A stretch of 64,000 nt of DNA, from assembly GCF_026626665.1 (NCBI RefSeq), contig NZ_JAPNKE010000002.1:4937168-5001167 (forward strand), in the 5' to 3' direction. Of the stretch, positions 44,018 through 53,419 are shown in pieces. Origin of the DNA: Nannocystis pusilla. Lineage in GTDB: Bacteria > Myxococcota_A > Polyangia > Nannocystales > Nannocystaceae. The notes under the pieces are model-generated. The model had not been told where the DNA came from. It saw only the letters and a list, made by a program, of their open reading frames with translations, and ran no database searches. The position numbers and the translations under genes are program-made. Within the stretch, counting starts at the first letter, position 1. Each line of letters opens with the position of its first letter.

Positions 44018-45147
44018 TCAACCCCGGCCCCGCCGCTCTTCGTCTTCGCCCCGCTCTCCGCCTTCGCGTCGCCCTCCGCCTTCGCGCCCGCCTTCGCGTC
44101 GCCGGCCGCGTCGCTCGCGGCCGGGGTCGCTTCCGCGGCGGTGCGCTCGTTCATCGCCGGCGCCTCCGGGAACGGCTTGCCGTCGGTGCGCATCGCCACC
44201 TCCTTGCCGTCGGGTCCGGGCACCAGCTTGGCGAACTGATACGCCAGCGTCGTGTGCGTCACGTACTTGGCGGCCTTGTCGGTCGCGGTCGTGAACTCCT
44301 CGCGCAGCAGGTGCGGCTCGCCGGCGTCGACGAAGAACAGCAGCGTCCCGCGGACCACGCCCTCGAGCGCCGTCTTCGCGCCGGGCGCCGTGTACTCGCC
44401 GATGTACGACAGCTCTGCGCGCAGCCCCGTGTCCGGGTCGCGCTCCAGCTTCTTCAGCTCCCACAGCACGTCGCGGGTGTCGATCACCCCGCCCGAGCGC
44501 ATCTGGCACTTCGAGCGCCACTTGGCGCCGACGCCGATCGCCTGCTCCGGGAAGCGGATGCACAAGAACCGGTTGGCGTCGGCCAGCGCCAGGCCGGGCT
44601 TGCCTTCGGCCTGCTCCTTGGGGCCGGTGACCGTCGTCGTCCCCGAGCGCTCGCCGGTGGCCAGCAGGCGGTGGCTCGTCACCAGCTGGTTGACGACCTT
44701 CTCGTCGCTGTCGAGGAACTTGCCGTTCGGCGGCTCGGCCTCGAAGTTGACGTAGCGGTGCTCGAGCGTGCACGCGCGGGCGTAGCCCTCGCCTGCGCAG
44801 TCCTTGAGGCTCAGCCGCTCCTCGCGGGCGAACCCTGTCGGCTGGACCAGCGAGCCGAAGCGGATGTTGCCGATGGTCGTGACGCGGTAGTTCGTACCTT
44901 CCCGAAGGGCCAGGCGGATCTCCGCCAGCTCGGACGGCGGCGGCGGGCTCGACGGTTGTGAAGGATCGGCCTTGCTCGGCGAATCCGCGGGCGTCGCGGG
45001 GCTTTGGCCCCCCACGGGCGCCTGCACCTCCGGCGTGGCCGTCTTCGGCGCCGCGTCGGCGTCCCGCTGTTGCAGGCGCGAGGGCCCCGGATCGCCGCAG
45101 GCGGCTACAAAAGCCAGGAGAAAGCCGGTCGTGTATGGGCGAAGCAC
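44018..45147 (-). CDS. Lipoprotein of unknown function with Lys/Ala-rich tail
   Basis: About 376 residues. GTG 45147 gives LRPYTTGFLLAFVAACGDPG (lipobox VAAC), then a Pro/Ser linker (SPSKADPSQPSSPPPPSELA). The folded part includes REGTNYRVTTIGNIRFGSLV, CAGEGYARACTLEHRYVNFE, RFLCIRFPEQAIGVGAKWRS and GTLLFFVDAGEPHLLREEFT, a beta-rich pattern seen in uncharacterised myxobacterial lipoproteins. The Ala/Lys/Glu-rich end (DAKAGAKAEGDAKAESGAKT) runs open through the rhodanese gene; a one-base shift in the GGGG near 44030 gives a stop at 44018, which I prefer. It is divergent from the next lipoprotein over an 87-bp promoter gap. Confidence 0.7.
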
Positions 45148-45234
45148 GCGCGGAGCATCGCACGCCGACTGGCGGGTCTGCCATGCGCGGTATCGCTCGC
45201 CACATGTCACACACCCACCCCGGTTTTCGCTACC
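45148..45234. promoter_or_regulatory. Divergent promoter gap between two lipoprotein genes
   Basis: 87 bp separate the divergent starts. It contains no copy of the dispersed palindrome and no clear hexamers, but must drive both lipoprotein genes unless each has a promoter inside the other gene's 5' end. Confidence 0.4.
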
Positions 45235-47352
45235 ATGCGCCGCATGTCGAACCCCCGCCTGTCCCTCCCTCTGAGCACGCTGGTGCTGCTCGTTGCGTGC
45301 AATCAAGCTTCCTCCGGAGGCGAAGAGAAGGCCGCCGACACCAAGGCCGTGGCGCCCGCCGACAGCAAGGCGCCGCCCGCCCCGGCGGTGGCCGCGCCCG
45401 CCCCGACCGGGCCGGCGTCCGTCGACGAGCTGCTCGGCCTCGTCCATGACGGAGCCTCCTCGTACGTCGTCTTCAAGGCTCCGGACGCGCTCCTGTCGCT
45501 CGCCGAGACCGCCGCGAGCACCTTCGAGCAGCCGCTCACCACCCTCGTCGGCGCCACCTCGCCCGACCAGCTCTCGCGGCTCACCGAGAGCTTCGCCCTG
45601 TTCAAGCACGGCGTCGCCGACGCCAAGGACGCCCTGGCCAAGTCCGGCACCGACCTCGCGCGCGGCATCGTCGTCACCAGCACCTCGCTGTCCGGCGACG
45701 ACACCGTGATCACCTTCTCGGCCAGCAGCGCCGACGCGGCCAAGGGCCTGCTCGCGGCGCTGAAGATCCCCGACGCCGCCACCACCGAGTGTCAGGCCAC
45801 CGCCGGCCGGCCCGGCTACGTCACCTGCGCCAAGGACCAGCCGACCCTCGCCGCCTACAAGCCGGGCGACGGCAAGGCCGCGCGCACCCGCCTCAACACC
45901 GCCCTCCCGGCGGTGGCGATCGACGACCTGGCGCTGTTCGGCTACGTCACCGACGGCGACGTCCACTTCGGGCTCGACAAGCCGGCCGGCGGCGCGACGC
46001 TCCACGTCAGCGCCCCGCCGGACGCCAAGGACATGGTCACCACCCTCGCCCCGGGCCAGGCCGACCTCCTGAAGTTCGCCCCGGCCGGCACCGGCTTCCT
46101 GTGGATGAAGCTCGACCTCGACGAGCTCAAGAAGAAGGGCCTGAACGAGGTCCCCCCGCCGTTCAGCGCCACCGTCGGCGCCTTCACCGGCGAGGTCCTG
46201 TTCGGCGGCAGCGCCGATCCGGCGGCCCTGCAGGCCCGCTTCGGCTTCAGCGACACCAGCTCGCTGGCCCCGCTGGCCGACCTCGCGGTCGCGTTCGGCG
46301 GCCCGATGATCCACAACAAGCCGATCCCCGACGTCCCGGGCAGCAAGGTCTCCTTCAAGGCCGAGAACGTGTCCTTCGGGACAGACAAGGTCAAGGCGCT
46401 GCACCTCGGCGCCAGCGGCGTGCCGCAGGCCAAGGCCCTGGCCGATCAGCTCGGCCTGTCGCTCGACGCCTGGGTGTTCCCGGCCGAGGGCACCCTCGCC
46501 GCGGTCGTCGGCGCCGACGCCACCAAGGTCGGCCTCGTCAAGGCCGCGGCCGACAGCGAGGCCACGATCGCCGCCCTGCCGCCGGCCCTGGCCGCCTCGC
46601 TGCGCGCCGGCGAAGTCGGCTTCGTCACGCACGTCCCGCTCGACGGCCTGCAGAGCCCCGCCCTGCTCAAGCTCCTCGACGGCGCGCTCGCCAGCCTGCC
46701 CGGCTACTCGTCGAGCACCGCCCGCTCGGCCCTCAACGTGCTCGCCCCGCTGTCGAGCACGACGATGTGGATCAGCGAGCACCAGAACGCCGGCGTGATT
46801 CACTTCGCCGTCCAGGCCATCGGCAACACCACCGACGAGGAGGGCAAGGCGGCGCTCGCCGCGGCCGCCAGCCCCGACCCGGCCAAGGCCTTCACCGACC
46901 TCGCCGCCAAGTACCCCAGCTCGCCGCGGATCACCGCCTACCAGACCCGCGCGGGCCAGGGCGGCGCGGGCGCGCTGGTCGGCGGCTCGGCTCCGGCGCT
47001 GCTGCTCGCCGCCGGTGGCATGGCCGCCTTCCTCCGCCCGGTGATCGACGCCGGCCCGCCGGTCGTGGCCGAGCCGCCGGTCGTGGCCGAGCCGCCCGCC
47101 GAGGAGAAGAAGGTCGAGGAGAAGAAGGTCGAGGAGAAGAAGACCGAGACCCCGAAGACCGAGGCTCCGAAGACCGAGACTCCGAAGACCGAGACTCCGA
47201 AGACCGAGACTCCGAAGACCGAGACGCCCAAGACCGAGACCCCGAAGACCGACGAGACCCCGAAGACCGAGACCCCGAAGACCGGCGGTCTCAAGATCGA
47301 CTCGTCGAAGGTGGAGCGGGTCCCGCCGAAGCGCGTCGGCCGCTCGGAGTGA
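45235..47352 (+). CDS. Large lipoprotein with Lys/Glu/Thr-Pro repeat tail
   Basis: About 705 residues. The start MRRMSNPRLSLPLSTLVLLV leads into ACNQASS, with lipobox LVAC (ATG 45235 or 45244). After an Ala/Pro linker comes VDELLGLVHDGASSYVVFKA followed by PDALLSLAETAA, the same logic as the start of the lipoprotein at 22033. Several beta/alpha repeats follow (FSATVGAFTGEVLFGGSADP; LSLDAWVFPAEGTLAAVVGA), and two Cys pairs are possible (ECQATAGRPGYVTCAK). The end has a hydrophobic patch (GSAPALLLAAGGMAAFLRPV), then EEKKV and ETPKT tandem repeats, suggesting a cell-wall-spanning or TonB-like spacer. No enzyme motif. Function unknown. Confidence 0.72.
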   Translation: MRRMSNPRLSLPLSTLVLLVACNQASSGGEEKAADTKAVAPADSKAPPAPAVAAPAPTGPASVDELLGLVHDGASSYVVFKAPDALLSLAETAASTFEQPLTTLVGATSPDQLSRLTESFALFKHGVADAKDALAKSGTDLARGIVVTSTSLSGDDTVITFSASSADAAKGLLAALKIPDAATTECQATAGRPGYVTCAKDQPTLAAYKPGDGKAARTRLNTALPAVAIDDLALFGYVTDGDVHFGLDKPAGGATLHVSAPPDAKDMVTTLAPGQADLLKFAPAGTGFLWMKLDLDELKKKGLNEVPPPFSATVGAFTGEVLFGGSADPAALQARFGFSDTSSLAPLADLAVAFGGPMIHNKPIPDVPGSKVSFKAENVSFGTDKVKALHLGASGVPQAKALADQLGLSLDAWVFPAEGTLAAVVGADATKVGLVKAAADSEATIAALPPALAASLRAGEVGFVTHVPLDGLQSPALLKLLDGALASLPGYSSSTARSALNVLAPLSSTTMWISEHQNAGVIHFAVQAIGNTTDEEGKAALAAAASPDPAKAFTDLAAKYPSSPRITAYQTRAGQGGAGALVGGSAPALLLAAGGMAAFLRPVIDAGPPVVAEPPVVAEPPAEEKKVEEKKVEEKKTETPKTEAPKTETPKTETPKTETPKTETPKTETPKTDETPKTETPKTGGLKIDSSKVERVPPKRVGRSE
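47101..47284 (+). repeat. 15-bp tandem coding repeats (EEKKV / ETPKT)
   Basis: Three GAGGAGAAGAAGGTC-type units are followed by about nine GAGACTCCGAAGACC-type units at the 3' end of the lipoprotein gene. The period is five codons, and one unit has an insert (TDETPKT). Confidence 0.88.
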
Positions 47353-47535
47353 CGGCGGAGCGCGCGCGAGTCCGCGCTGAACTTTTCCGGACTCATACTC
47401 GCACGTAAGCTTGAGCCCTGAGACCTCGGGCGATCGCGGACCGGCCCCGGCCATTCCGCGGTCGCCCTTGGCCTTTTTAATCGCGTTTCCTCGCAGGGAA
47501 CGGCGGTTGACAGCGAAGCGCGCGCGTGTCAGTTT

Positions 47536-47571
47536 TTGACCACCGCCTCAACTCTTACGTGTACGTAAGAG
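47536..47571 (+). promoter_or_regulatory. MerR-type promoter and operator of the isc operon
   Basis: TTGACC at 47536 is followed after 20 bp by TACGTA, giving the long spacer typical of MerR-activated promoters. Overlapping it is the perfect inverted repeat CTCTTACG-TGTA-CGTAAGAG (47552-47571), 35 bp before the merR start. A similar half-site (ACGTAAG) occurs at about 47402. It is the best candidate binding site for the encoded MerR protein. Confidence 0.7.
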
Positions 47572-47605
47572 ATACTTTCCTCCCGACGGACAGGTTGAGG
47601 GCCTC

Positions 47606-48355
47606 ATGAGCATCAGCGAAGCCAAGTCCACGCTCGCACCCCCGAACGGGGTGACGCGGCCCGGCCGGATCAAGATCGGCGAGCTCGCGCGCAAGACCGG
47701 AAAGACCCCGCGCGCGCTGCACCTTTACGAGGAGATGGGCCTGCTCGTCCCGAGCGCGCGGACCGAGGGCGGCTTCCGCCTGTACGGCCCCGACGAGGTC
47801 GCGCGGGTCTACTGGATCACCAAGCTGCAGGACATCGGCTTCAGCTTGCCGCAGATCCAGAGCCTCCTCGGCACCGTGGCCGCCTCGCAGACCGCCCCCG
47901 AGGCGATGAACAGCGTGCGCGAGCTGTTCCGGGGCAAGCTCGACGACACGCGGGCGCAGGTCACCCGGCTCTTGCAGCTCGAGCGCGACCTGTCCGAATC
48001 TCTCGCCTACCTCGAGGGTTGCCGCCTCTGCCAGGAGCCTGCCAAGCCGGACGCCTGCACCAACTGCATCAGCGAGCGCCGCAGCGACGAGCCCACGCCG
48101 TCGCTGGTGGTCGGCATCCACCGCAAGCCCGGCGCCGAGCCGGTCGCCCGCGCGTGCGCGATCGAGACCGCGGCCTCCGGCGGCCGCCTCGCCGACCTGC
48201 CCCCCAGGACATCCGACCTGTCCCCGAGGACATCTGCTCCCGACCTGTCCGCGCGGACATCCGGCCCCGAGCTGGCCCCGCGCGCCGGCGAGTTCGCCGC
48301 CCGCCCCGCCGAGCGAGCCGCCGCCCCCACCGAGCCCGAGGGGACCTTCCCATGA
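47606..48355 (+). CDS. MerR-family regulator heading the iron-sulfur operon
   Basis: 249 residues. The N-terminal winged [43 protein letters not shown] and the coiled-coil dimer helix are typical MerR. A Cys cluster ([20 protein letters not shown]) follows the coiled coil, in the position where metal- or cluster-binding MerR proteins (SoxR, CueR) have ligands, suggesting it senses Fe-S or metal status. The last ~60 residues are a low-complexity tail in which three dispersed palindromes are translated as the repeated DL-x-PRTS motif (LPPRTS, LSPRTS, LSARTS). The ATG of iscS overlaps the stop (ATGA). It replaces IscR as the local regulator; no IscR homolog is in the operon. Confidence 0.87.
   Translation: MSISEAKSTLAPPNGVTRPGRIKIGELARKTGKTPRALHLYEEMGLLVPSARTEGGFRLYGPDEVARVYWITKLQDIGFSLPQIQSLLGTVAASQTAPEAMNSVRELFRGKLDDTRAQVTRLLQLERDLSESLAYLEGCRLCQEPAKPDACTNCISERRSDEPTPSLVVGIHRKPGAEPVARACAIETAASGGRLADLPPRTSDLSPRTSAPDLSARTSGPELAPRAGEFAARPAERAAAPTEPEGTFP
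48194..48262. repeat. Three dispersed palindromes translated in the merR tail
   Basis: GACCTGCCCCCCAGGACATC, GACCTGTCCCCGAGGACATC and GACCTGTCCGCGCGGACATC, spaced about 21-27 bp apart. Arms CCTGTCC and GGACATC pair around CCGA, GCGC or CCCA. All keep the reading frame and encode near-identical DL-x-x-RTS blocks. Confidence 0.85.
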
Positions 48356-49578
48356 CCGACACCAAGCGCCCGATCTACCTCGACTACGCCGCGACCTGCC
48401 CCGTGGACACGCGTGTCCTCGAGGCCATGTTGCCGTACTTCACCGACCGCTACGGCAACGCCGCCAGCCGCACCCACGTGTTCGGGTGGCAGGCCGAGGA
48501 GGCCGTCGAGGCCGCGCGCCGCGAGATCGCCACCTCGCTCAACGCCGACCCGAAGGAGATCACCTTCACGAGCGGCGCCACCGAGTCGAACAACCTCGCG
48601 ATCAAGGGCGTCGTCGAGTACCTGGCCGAGGCCGGCAAGAAGCACATCGTCACCGCGGTCACCGAGCACAAGGCCGTCCTCGACACCTGCAAGCACCTCG
48701 AGCGCCACGGCTGCGAGGTCACCTACTTGCCGGTCGCGGTCGACGGCCGCGTCACGCCCGAGCAGGTCGCCGCGGCGCTGCGCCCCGACACCGCCATCGT
48801 CTCGCTGATGTTCGCCAACAACGAGACCGGCGTGCTCCACCCGATCACCGAGATCGGCGCCGCCTGCCGGGCCGCCGGGGTCCTGTTCCACACCGACGCC
48901 GTGCAGGCGTTCGGCAAGATCCCGGTCGACGTCGAGGCGATGAACATCGACCTCGCCAGCCTCAGCGCCCACAAGCTCTACGGGCCCAAGGGCGTCGGCG
49001 CGCTCTACATCCGCCGCCGCAAGCCGCGCGTCCGGATCGCCCCGCAGATCCACGGCGGCGGCCACGAGCGCGGCACCCGCTCCGGCACCCTCAACGTCCC
49101 GGGCATCGTCGGCTTCGGCTACGCGGCCAAGGTGGCGCGCGAGGAGCTCGCCAGCGAGTCGGCCCGCGTGTTCGAGCTGCGCGAGCACCTGCGCCGGCGC
49201 CTGGTCACGGAGATCCCGCACGCGATCGTCAACGGTTCGCTCGAGCATCGCCTGCCCGGAACCCTCAACATCAGCTTCGCCTACGTCGAGGGCGAGAGCC
49301 TGCTCATGGGACTCAAGGACATCGCCGTCTCCTCGGGCTCGGCCTGCACCTCGGCCAGCCTGGAGCCCAGCTACGTCCTGCGGGCCATGGGCCTCGACGA
49401 CGAGCTGGCGCACTCCAGCCTGCGCATCACGATCGGTCGGTTCACCACCCGCGAGGAACTCGACTTCGTGGCCGACCTCATCGGGCGCGAGGTCGCTCGC
49501 CTGCGCGACATGTCCCCGCTGTGGGAGATGGTGCAGGAGGGCATCGACCTGCGCACCATCGAGTGGACCCCGCACTGA
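48352..49578 (+). CDS. iscS: Cysteine desulfurase IscS
   Basis: A 408-residue PLP enzyme that mobilises sulfur from cysteine to IscU. Start [19 protein letters not shown]. Conserved motifs: [73 protein letters not shown]-binding Lys in [40 protein letters not shown], and the mobile-loop catalytic Cys in [20 protein letters not shown], of the long-loop class I (IscS/NifS) type. The tail [20 protein letters not shown] matches IscS. Its ATG overlaps the merR stop, so the operon is translationally coupled at this junction. Length is normal. Confidence 0.95.
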   Translation: MTDTKRPIYLDYAATCPVDTRVLEAMLPYFTDRYGNAASRTHVFGWQAEEAVEAARREIATSLNADPKEITFTSGATESNNLAIKGVVEYLAEAGKKHIVTAVTEHKAVLDTCKHLERHGCEVTYLPVAVDGRVTPEQVAAALRPDTAIVSLMFANNETGVLHPITEIGAACRAAGVLFHTDAVQAFGKIPVDVEAMNIDLASLSAHKLYGPKGVGALYIRRRKPRVRIAPQIHGGGHERGTRSGTLNVPGIVGFGYAAKVAREELASESARVFELREHLRRRLVTEIPHAIVNGSLEHRLPGTLNISFAYVEGESLLMGLKDIAVSSGSACTSASLEPSYVLRAMGLDDELAHSSLRITIGRFTTREELDFVADLIGREVARLRDMSPLWEMVQEGIDLRTIEWTPH

Positions 49579-49645
49579 TTGACTTCTCGGGCCTCCGGGC
49601 CCAAATCCCTACCCGGCTCTCACCGGGCCCGCGAAGAGAACCGCC

Positions 49646-50053
49646 ATGGCGTACAGCAACAAAGTCATCGACCACTACGAGCACCCGCGCAACGTCGGCA
49701 GCCTCGACAAGGGCGACGCGAGCGTCGGCACCGGCATCGTCGGCGCGCCCGCCTGCGGCGACGTCATGAAGCTCCAGATCAAGGTCGAGAACGGCGTCAT
49801 CACCGACGCCAAGTTCAAGACCTACGGCTGCGGCTCGGCCATCGCCAGCTCGAGCCTCGTCACCGAGTGGGTCAAGGGCATGAGCGTCGACCAGGCCATG
49901 CAGATCAAGAACAGTCAGATCGCCGAGGAGCTGTCGCTGCCGCCGGTGAAGATCCACTGCTCCGTCCTCGCCGAGGACGCGATCAAGGCCGCGATCCGCG
50001 ACTTCCAGCAGAAGCAAGGCGCCCCCGGCTCCGAGGGCGAGTCCAAGCACTGA
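49646..50053 (+). CDS. iscU: Iron-sulfur cluster scaffold IscU
   Basis: A 135-residue scaffold on which [2Fe-2S] clusters are assembled using IscS-derived sulfur. It begins MAYSNKVIDHYEHPRNVGSL. The three conserved Cys are in GIVGAPACGDVMKLQIKV, FKTYGCGSAIASSS and LPPVKIHCSVLAEDAI, with the essential Asp following the first (CGD). The HscA-recognition motif LPPVK is intact. The short C-terminal extension KQGAPGSEGESKH is variable. There is a 67-bp gap after iscS and 5 bp before iscA. Confidence 0.95.
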   Translation: MAYSNKVIDHYEHPRNVGSLDKGDASVGTGIVGAPACGDVMKLQIKVENGVITDAKFKTYGCGSAIASSSLVTEWVKGMSVDQAMQIKNSQIAEELSLPPVKIHCSVLAEDAIKAAIRDFQQKQGAPGSEGESKH

Positions 50054-50058
50054 CCGTC

Positions 50059-50391
50059 ATGCCCAGCGTCACCGTCACCTCGCGCGCCGCCAAGGTCATG
50101 CGCGACCAGCTCGCCCGCCGCGGCACCCCGCAGGCGTCGATCCGCCTCGGCATCCGCGGCGGCGGCTGCACCGGCTACTCCTACCTGTTCGAGTTCGAGG
50201 ACAAGCCGCCCCGCGCCAACGACCTCGTCGTCGAGCAGGACGGCGTGCGCGTCGTCGTCGACCCCAAGAGCCTGTTCTACCTCGACGGCACCGAGGTCGA
50301 CTTCGAGACCGGCATGCGCGGCCACGGCTTCAAGTTCAAGAACCCGAACACCAAGGACGCGTGCGGCTGCGGCGAGTCGATCTCCTTCTAG
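50059..50391 (+). CDS. iscA: A-type iron-sulfur carrier IscA
   Basis: A 110-residue HesB/IscA carrier: VTVTSRAAKVMRDQLARRG, SIRLGIRGGGCTGYSYLFEF, VVVDPKSLFYLDGTEVDFET and FKFKNPNTKDACGCGESISF. The three ligand Cys (GGGC and CGCG) are present. ATG at 50059, 5 bp after the iscU stop. It transfers assembled clusters to apoproteins. Confidence 0.94.
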   Translation: MPSVTVTSRAAKVMRDQLARRGTPQASIRLGIRGGGCTGYSYLFEFEDKPPRANDLVVEQDGVRVVVDPKSLFYLDGTEVDFETGMRGHGFKFKNPNTKDACGCGESISF

Positions 50392-50412
50392 CCCGCCGCC
50401 CCGCGCGCCGCT

Positions 50413-50514
50413 CACCTGCCCGTTCGGGCCTGTTCCTTCGGCCCTGTCCAAACGGCCCTGTCTGAACGGGCCTGTTCTTTCGGACCTGCTCTCTCCGACC
50501 CTTCGGCCATGTCC
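50413..50514. repeat. Largest palindromic repeat cluster, within the isc operon
   Basis: Between iscA and hscB: CTGCCCGTTCGGGCCTGTTC, CTTCGGCCCTGTCC, AAACGGCCCTGTCTGAACGG, GCCTGTTCTTTCGGACCTGC and so on. At least four overlapping hairpins with UUCG-type loops occur (CCCGTTCGGG; GGCC...GGCC). It ends inside the hscB start (CCATGTCCG). It could pair into an extended intercistronic RNA structure tuning hscB-hscA-fdx expression. Confidence 0.85.
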
Positions 50515-51021
50515 GTCGACACCGACCCCTTCGCCCTGTTCGACCTGCCGCGCCGGCACGCCGCCTCGCGCGACGCGATCGAGCAGCGTTACCTCGAGCT
50601 GTCGCGGGCGGCCCACCCCGACAACGTCGTCGGCGAGGGCACCGCCGCCCGCCGCGCCGCGGTCGAGCGCGCCAGCGCCGTCAACGCCGCCTACCGGGTC
50701 TTGAGAGATCCGGTCCTGCGCGCCGAGGCCCTGGTGAAGCTCGGCGGCATCGACCTCGACAGCACCGACCCCGAGCGCGGCGCTCCGCACCCCACGCAGG
50801 CCTTCCTGCTCGAGATGATCGACCTGCGCGAGCGCCTCGACGACGGCGGCCCCGACGGCGTCGCCGCCCTGCGCGACGACGTCGAGGCCCGCTGCGACGC
50901 CGCCCTCGACGCCGCGGTCGACGCCCTCGACGCCGGCGAGTTCCGCCGCGCCGCCGAGCACCTGGTGGCCCGCCGCTACTTCCAGCGCTTCCTCGACGAG
51001 ACGGACAGCAGCGCCCCATGA
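50509..51021 (+). CDS. hscB: Co-chaperone HscB (J-domain)
   Basis: A 170-residue J-domain co-chaperone for Hsc[41 protein letters not shown] carries the HPD motif, and [20 protein letters not shown] follows. The C-terminal three-helix domain binds IscU ([35 protein letters not shown]). The start ATG lies in the last palindrome of the intercistronic cluster. It overlaps hscA by 4 bp (ATGA). Confidence 0.9.
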   Translation: MSVDTDPFALFDLPRRHAASRDAIEQRYLELSRAAHPDNVVGEGTAARRAAVERASAVNAAYRVLRDPVLRAEALVKLGGIDLDSTDPERGAPHPTQAFLLEMIDLRERLDDGGPDGVAALRDDVEARCDAALDAAVDALDAGEFRRAAEHLVARRYFQRFLDETDSSAP

Positions 51022-53021
51022 CCAGCGTCCCCATCCACGACACCGGCGCGCTGTTCCAGATCGCCGAACCGACCGACCAGCGCCGCGCCCAGCGCCGCCC
51101 CGGCCGCGGCATCGGCATCGACCTCGGCACCACCAACAGCCTCGTCGCCCTCGCCCCCCACGGCGCCGCGCCGCGTGTCCTTCGGGACAGCTCGGGCAGC
51201 GGCCTCGTCCCCTCGGTGGTCGCCTACACGGTCGACCCGCCGCTGGTCGGCCGCGCCGCGCAGGCGCTGCAGGCCGAGCACCCGTCGCAGGTGCTGAGCA
51301 GCGTCAAGCGGCTGATGGGCCGCGGCCTCGCCGACATCAATTTCGCCCACCCGTATCACCTGTCCGAAGAGACACCCGGCCTCCTCCGCATCGACGTGGG
51401 CTCGCAGGTCGGCTCGCCTCTCGGCTCGCCCGGCGCGTCGCGGCGGGTGACCCCGACGGAGGTCTCGGCGGCGATCTTGCGCGAGCTCAAGCTGCGTGCC
51501 GAGGCCGAGCTGGGCGAGCCGTGCGACGGCGCCGTCATCACGGTCCCCGCCTACTTCGACGACGCCCAGCGCCAAGCCACCCGCGACGCCGGGCGGATCG
51601 CCGGCCTCCAGGTCTACCGCCTGCTCGCCGAGCCGACCGCAGCCGCCCTCGCCTACGGCCTCGACCGCGGCGGCGAGGGTCTGTTCGCCGTCTACGACCT
51701 CGGCGGCGGCACCTTCGACGTCTCGCTCCTCCGCCTTCACAAGGGCGTGTTCCAGGTGCTCGCTACCGGGGGCGACAGCGCCCTCGGCGGCGACGACTTC
51801 GACCGCGCCCTCGCGGCCCGGCTGCTCGAGCGGGCAGGCGTCGGCGAGCCCACGCGCAACCAGCTCGACGCCGCCCGCCTGGCCGCCCGCGCGGCCAAGG
51901 AGCGCCTGACCGAAGAGACAGCCACGCGTGTCGCCCTGCCCGGCCTGCCCGAGCTCGAGGTCACGCGCGCCGAGTTCGAGGCGCTGATCGAGCCGCTCGC
52001 CCAGCGGACCCTCCGCGCCTGCCGCCAGGCGCTCAAGGACGCCGGCCTGCGGGCGCCCGAGCTCGACGGCGTGGTGCTCGTCGGCGGCTCGACGCGGGTG
52101 CCGAAGATCCGCGAGCTCGTGGCCGAGACCTTCAAGCGCCCGCCGCTCTCCGACATCGACCCCGACGAGGTCGTCGCCTGGGGCGCGGCGATCCAGGCCG
52201 ACATCCTCAGCGGCTCCGCGCGCGAGGGCGTGACCCTGCTCGACGTCGTCCCGCTCTCGCTCGGCCTCGAGACGATGGGCGGCATCGTCGAGAAGATCAT
52301 CCCGCGCAACGCGACGATCCCGATCGCCGCGCGCCAGGTGTTCACCAACTACGCCGAGCACCAGACCGGCATGGTCATCCACGTGGTCCAGGGCGAGCGC
52401 GAGCTGGCCCGCGACTGCCGCAGCCTGGCCCGCTTCGACCTCAAGGGCATCCCGCGGCTGCCGCCGTCGATGGCCCGCGTCGAGGTCACCTTCCAGCTCG
52501 ACGCCGACGCCCTCCTCACCGTGTCGGCGCGCGAGCTGATGACCGGCGTGCGCCAGTCGGTCGAGGTCAAGCCGACCTACGGCCTGTCCGAAGAGGAAGT
52601 CGACCGCCTGGTGATGGACAGCCTCGACCACGCCGGCGACGACTACGCCCGCCGCAACGCCGCCGAGGCGCGCGTCGAGCTCGGCCGGGTCGTCCTGGCC
52701 CTGCGGACAGCCGTGGCCGAGGTCGGCCACCTGCGCGAGCTGCTGCCCGACGACGAGCGCGCCCGCCTCGAGGCCGCGCTGGCCGACGCCGACGCCGTGA
52801 TGGCCGACGCCGACGCCGTCGCCGACCCGCTGAACCGCGCCCGCACGGCGCTCGAGAAGGTCAGCGAGCCGTTCGCCCGCCGGCGCATGGAGCGGGCCCT
52901 CAACGCCGGCATGGCCGGCAAGAGCCTCCACGACATCGAGCGGGCGCTGGCCGACGAAGACGCGCTGCAAGAGAAGCGCGCCGGCCACACCCCCGAGCTG
53001 CTCGAACCCGAAGAGCCCTGA
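51018..53021 (+). CDS. hscA: Hsp70-type chaperone HscA
   Basis: A 667-residue Hsp70 dedicated to Fe-S transfer from IscU. Phosphate-1 motif [98 protein letters not shown]. It differs from DnaK by starting with the short insert-rich N-terminus and by its gene order. The substrate-binding domain includes [20 protein letters not shown] and [20 protein letters not shown]. Two or more palindromes (TGTCCTTCGGGACA at about 51175; CTGTCCGAAGAGACA at about 51361) are translated inside it ([18 protein letters not shown]). Length is slightly above the usual ~620 residues. Confidence 0.92.
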   Translation: MTSVPIHDTGALFQIAEPTDQRRAQRRPGRGIGIDLGTTNSLVALAPHGAAPRVLRDSSGSGLVPSVVAYTVDPPLVGRAAQALQAEHPSQVLSSVKRLMGRGLADINFAHPYHLSEETPGLLRIDVGSQVGSPLGSPGASRRVTPTEVSAAILRELKLRAEAELGEPCDGAVITVPAYFDDAQRQATRDAGRIAGLQVYRLLAEPTAAALAYGLDRGGEGLFAVYDLGGGTFDVSLLRLHKGVFQVLATGGDSALGGDDFDRALAARLLERAGVGEPTRNQLDAARLAARAAKERLTEETATRVALPGLPELEVTRAEFEALIEPLAQRTLRACRQALKDAGLRAPELDGVVLVGGSTRVPKIRELVAETFKRPPLSDIDPDEVVAWGAAIQADILSGSAREGVTLLDVVPLSLGLETMGGIVEKIIPRNATIPIAARQVFTNYAEHQTGMVIHVVQGERELARDCRSLARFDLKGIPRLPPSMARVEVTFQLDADALLTVSARELMTGVRQSVEVKPTYGLSEEEVDRLVMDSLDHAGDDYARRNAAEARVELGRVVLALRTAVAEVGHLRELLPDDERARLEAALADADAVMADADAVADPLNRARTALEKVSEPFARRRMERALNAGMAGKSLHDIERALADEDALQEKRAGHTPELLEPEEP

Positions 53022-53027
53022 GAACGC

Positions 53028-53372
53028 ATGCCGAACGTCACCTTCATCGGCCCCCATGGCACCACGGTCGTCGAGGCCGCGCCCGGCGAGACCCTGCTCG
53101 ACGTCGCCGAGCGCCACGACATCATGATGGGCTCCGCCTGCGGAGGCGTGTGCGCCTGCTCGTCGTGCCACTGCTACGTCCGCCAGGGCCTCCAGACCCT
53201 GCCCGAGATGTCCGACGCCGAGAGCGACCGCCTCGACATGGGCTTCGACGTCCGCCCCTACAGCCGCCTCGGCTGCCAGGTCAAGGTCGGCACCACCGAC
53301 CTCGTCGTCGAGCTCACCCAGGAGTCGATCCGCACCTGGTACGACGAGCACCCGCAGGCCCGCAAACCCTGA
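53028..53372 (+). CDS. fdx: [2Fe-2S] ferredoxin of the ISC system
   Basis: A 114-residue adrenodoxin/ISC-type ferredoxin: VTFIGPHGTTVVEAAPGETL, then GSACGGVCACSSCHCYVRQG supplying three ligands in the C-x(5)-C-x(2)-C pattern, DAESDRLDMGFDVRPYSRLG, CQ with the fourth ligand, and the usual ELTQ tail. It donates electrons to cluster assembly. It starts 6 bp after hscA and ends the operon. No iscX was found downstream. Confidence 0.93.
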   Translation: MPNVTFIGPHGTTVVEAAPGETLLDVAERHDIMMGSACGGVCACSSCHCYVRQGLQTLPEMSDAESDRLDMGFDVRPYSRLGCQVKVGTTDLVVELTQESIRTWYDEHPQARKP

Positions 53373-53419
53373 GCCGCCTGCGCCCGCGAGCGAGTCGAGC
53401 TATCCTGTAGCCGACCCGC

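Noticed and set aside
45148-47454. Minus-strand extension of the lipoprotein frame at 44018-45147 (long Gly/Arg-rich open frame)
   Set aside because: Antisense to the plus-strand lipoprotein; the credible start is at the lipobox signal at 45147.
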